The notes under the pieces: model-generated
What the model was told of the DNA's origin: nothing
What the model saw: the letters and a program-made list of their open reading frames with translations, nothing else
The model's database searches: none
Translations under genes and position numbers: made by a program
NCBI GenBank assembly: GCA_963693635.1
Contig: CAVOBC010000327.1
Coordinates: forward strand, 1 to 5,437
From: CAVOBC01 sp963693635
GTDB lineage: Bacteria > Pseudomonadota > Gammaproteobacteria > Pseudomonadales > Azotimanducaceae
Direction: 5' to 3'
DNA length: 5,437 nt
Part shown: positions 4,534 through 5,437 of the stretch, piece by piece
How positions within the stretch are numbered: the stretch's first letter is position 1
Layout of the letters: each line of letters opens with the position of its first letter

Positions 4534-5376
4534 TTGGGTAAGTTGGACGGGAAAGTAGCGATCATCACGGGAGCAAGTCGCGGCATCGGCCAAATGATTG
4601 CGTCGCTCTTCGCCGCAGAGGGCGCGCATGTCGTCTGCGCAGCACGGACGCTCAACGAGGGCGATCACATGCTGGAAGGCTCGCTCGCGCGAACGGTCGC
4701 CAGCATCGAGGCCGACGGCGGCGGGGCGACCGCTTTTGCAGCGAATGTTGCGGCAGAAGAAGATTGCCGACGCCTGGTCGACGAGACGGTTGCACAACAC
4801 GGCCGTCTCGACATCCTGGTCAACAATGCGGCGCTATCCTACTTCGTGCCGATCATCGACTTTGACCCCGTGCGGTGGGCGCGTGCGTTCGCGGTGAATG
4901 TCCACGGCCCGTTCATGCTTGCCAAATTTGCGTTGCCACACATGATAGCGGGTGGCGGTGGCGCCATTGTGAATATCTCGTCGGGCGCTGCAATCGGTCC
5001 CGGTCGTGGCCCGTATGAAGCCGTAGGCACAGGCGGCACGATGTATGGGGCGACCAAGGCCGCACTTGAGCGGTTCAGTCAGGGACTCGCGCAAGAAGTC
5101 GCCGACAAGAACATTGCCGTTACCTGTTTCTCACCCTCGCAGGTCGTCGCGACACCGGGCACGGTGTACCACAAGCTGGTGTCTGGTCCCGATGATGATC
5201 GCGGCGAACCGCCGGAGTTGATGGCCCGTGCGGCCCTGCTGCTTGCGACCAAACCCGTGGCGGCAGTCAATGGTAGGGTCACCTACAGCCAACAGATTCT
5301 GAGTGAGTTTGGCGAACTCGAGGATGTGCGCGGTCGTGGTGTTGAGACGCCGGGGTCTGGGTACTCGAAGACCTGA
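4534..5376 (+). CDS. SDR-family NAD(P)-dependent oxidoreductase
   Basis: Cytoplasmic short-chain dehydrogenase/reductase interconverting an alcohol and a ketone with NAD(P)(H). Numbered from the TTG start (280 residues), the Rossmann motif TGASRGIG is at 12-19, the NNAA motif (usually NNAG) at 97-100, catalytic Asn in FAVNVHG at 122, Ser in NISSG at 149/150, and Tyr/Lys in YGATK at 171 and 175. SPSQVVATPGT (about 200-210) is the post-catalytic loop. Arg38 at the end of strand two (CAAR) suggests NADP(H). There are about 21 residues between Ser and Tyr instead of the usual 12-13, with a Gly/Pro-rich insert (GPGRGPYEAVGTGG). A longer GTG-start version from 4507 would add nine residues, but the ribosome binding site favours TTG. 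It is divergent from the carboxyltransferase gene, so a shared catabolic route is plausible; the substrate is unknown. No terminator is visible in the 61 bases after it. Confidence 0.9.
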   Translation: MGKLDGKVAIITGASRGIGQMIASLFAAEGAHVVCAARTLNEGDHMLEGSLARTVASIEADGGGATAFAANVAAEEDCRRLVDETVAQHGRLDILVNNAALSYFVPIIDFDPVRWARAFAVNVHGPFMLAKFALPHMIAGGGGAIVNISSGAAIGPGRGPYEAVGTGGTMYGATKAALERFSQGLAQEVADKNIAVTCFSPSQVVATPGTVYHKLVSGPDDDRGEPPELMARAALLLATKPVAAVNGRVTYSQQILSEFGELEDVRGRGVETPGSGYSKT

Positions 5377-5437
5377 GTTTTTGCGCGAGGTCGGTGGTGG
5401 GGTGCGCTTTCTTGGAGTGGCGCCATCCTGTAGCGAT

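Noticed and set aside
4453..4800. Minus-strand 115-codon ORF across the SDR start
   Set aside because: Antisense to the nucleotide-binding half of the SDR; no start signals.
1..5437. tRNA, rRNA, CRISPR array or insertion sequence
   Set aside because: No T-arm consensus with matching acceptor stem, no regularly spaced direct repeats with spacers, and no transposase-like frame or terminal inverted repeats with target duplication were seen.

Overview
The window most likely comes from the accessory part of a bacterial genome, probably a member of the Pseudomonadota. The class cannot be fixed from the sequence. The clue is a pair of small overlapping genes at 1590-2122 whose protein signatures (an 'ALKAQSQCRAT'-type block followed by an 'STGPKT' block) I recall from many proteobacterial genomes. 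Composition is mosaic. By hand count, bases 121-180 are 19/60 G+C, whereas bases 4561-4620 are 36/60. The left half is lower in G+C, sparsely coding and patchy; the right half is dense, high-G+C metabolic coding sequence.

Layout. Bases 1-514 hold no gene I can support, only short tandem repeats. From 515 to 1178, on the minus strand, lie two small proteins of unknown function. The upstream one has a strong ribosome binding site; the downstream one is lysine/arginine-rich. Between them are a possible 24-codon ORF and an imperfect long inverted repeat that takes in the start codon of the downstream gene. Bases 1179-1589 are mostly non-coding, with a possible minus-strand terminator at 1505-1543. 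At 1590-2122 is the coupled small-gene pair (ATGA overlap), minus strand. Facing away from it is a small plus-strand gene (2169-2417) whose conserved-looking core has lost the expected export signal, so it may be 5'-truncated. Bases 2418-2747 hold a stem-loop and a short ORF but no gene I trust.

The right half is a divergent pair. On the minus strand (2748-4298) is a complete carboxyltransferase (beta) subunit of a biotin-dependent acyl-CoA carboxylase. On the plus strand (4534-5376) is a classical-type short-chain dehydrogenase/reductase (SDR) that most likely starts at a TTG codon. The roughly 235-bp region between them contains a perfect 15-bp palindrome, a candidate operator that could control both genes. 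The pair suggests CoA-ester or ketone/alcohol catabolism. The biotin carboxylase and biotin carrier partners are not in the window, so substrate and pathway stay open.

No rRNA, tRNA, CRISPR array, transposase or integrase was found. I see no clear new multi-gene system. The most useful leads are the divergent operator, the inverted repeat over a start codon near 750-850, and the unusual spacing of catalytic residues in the SDR.
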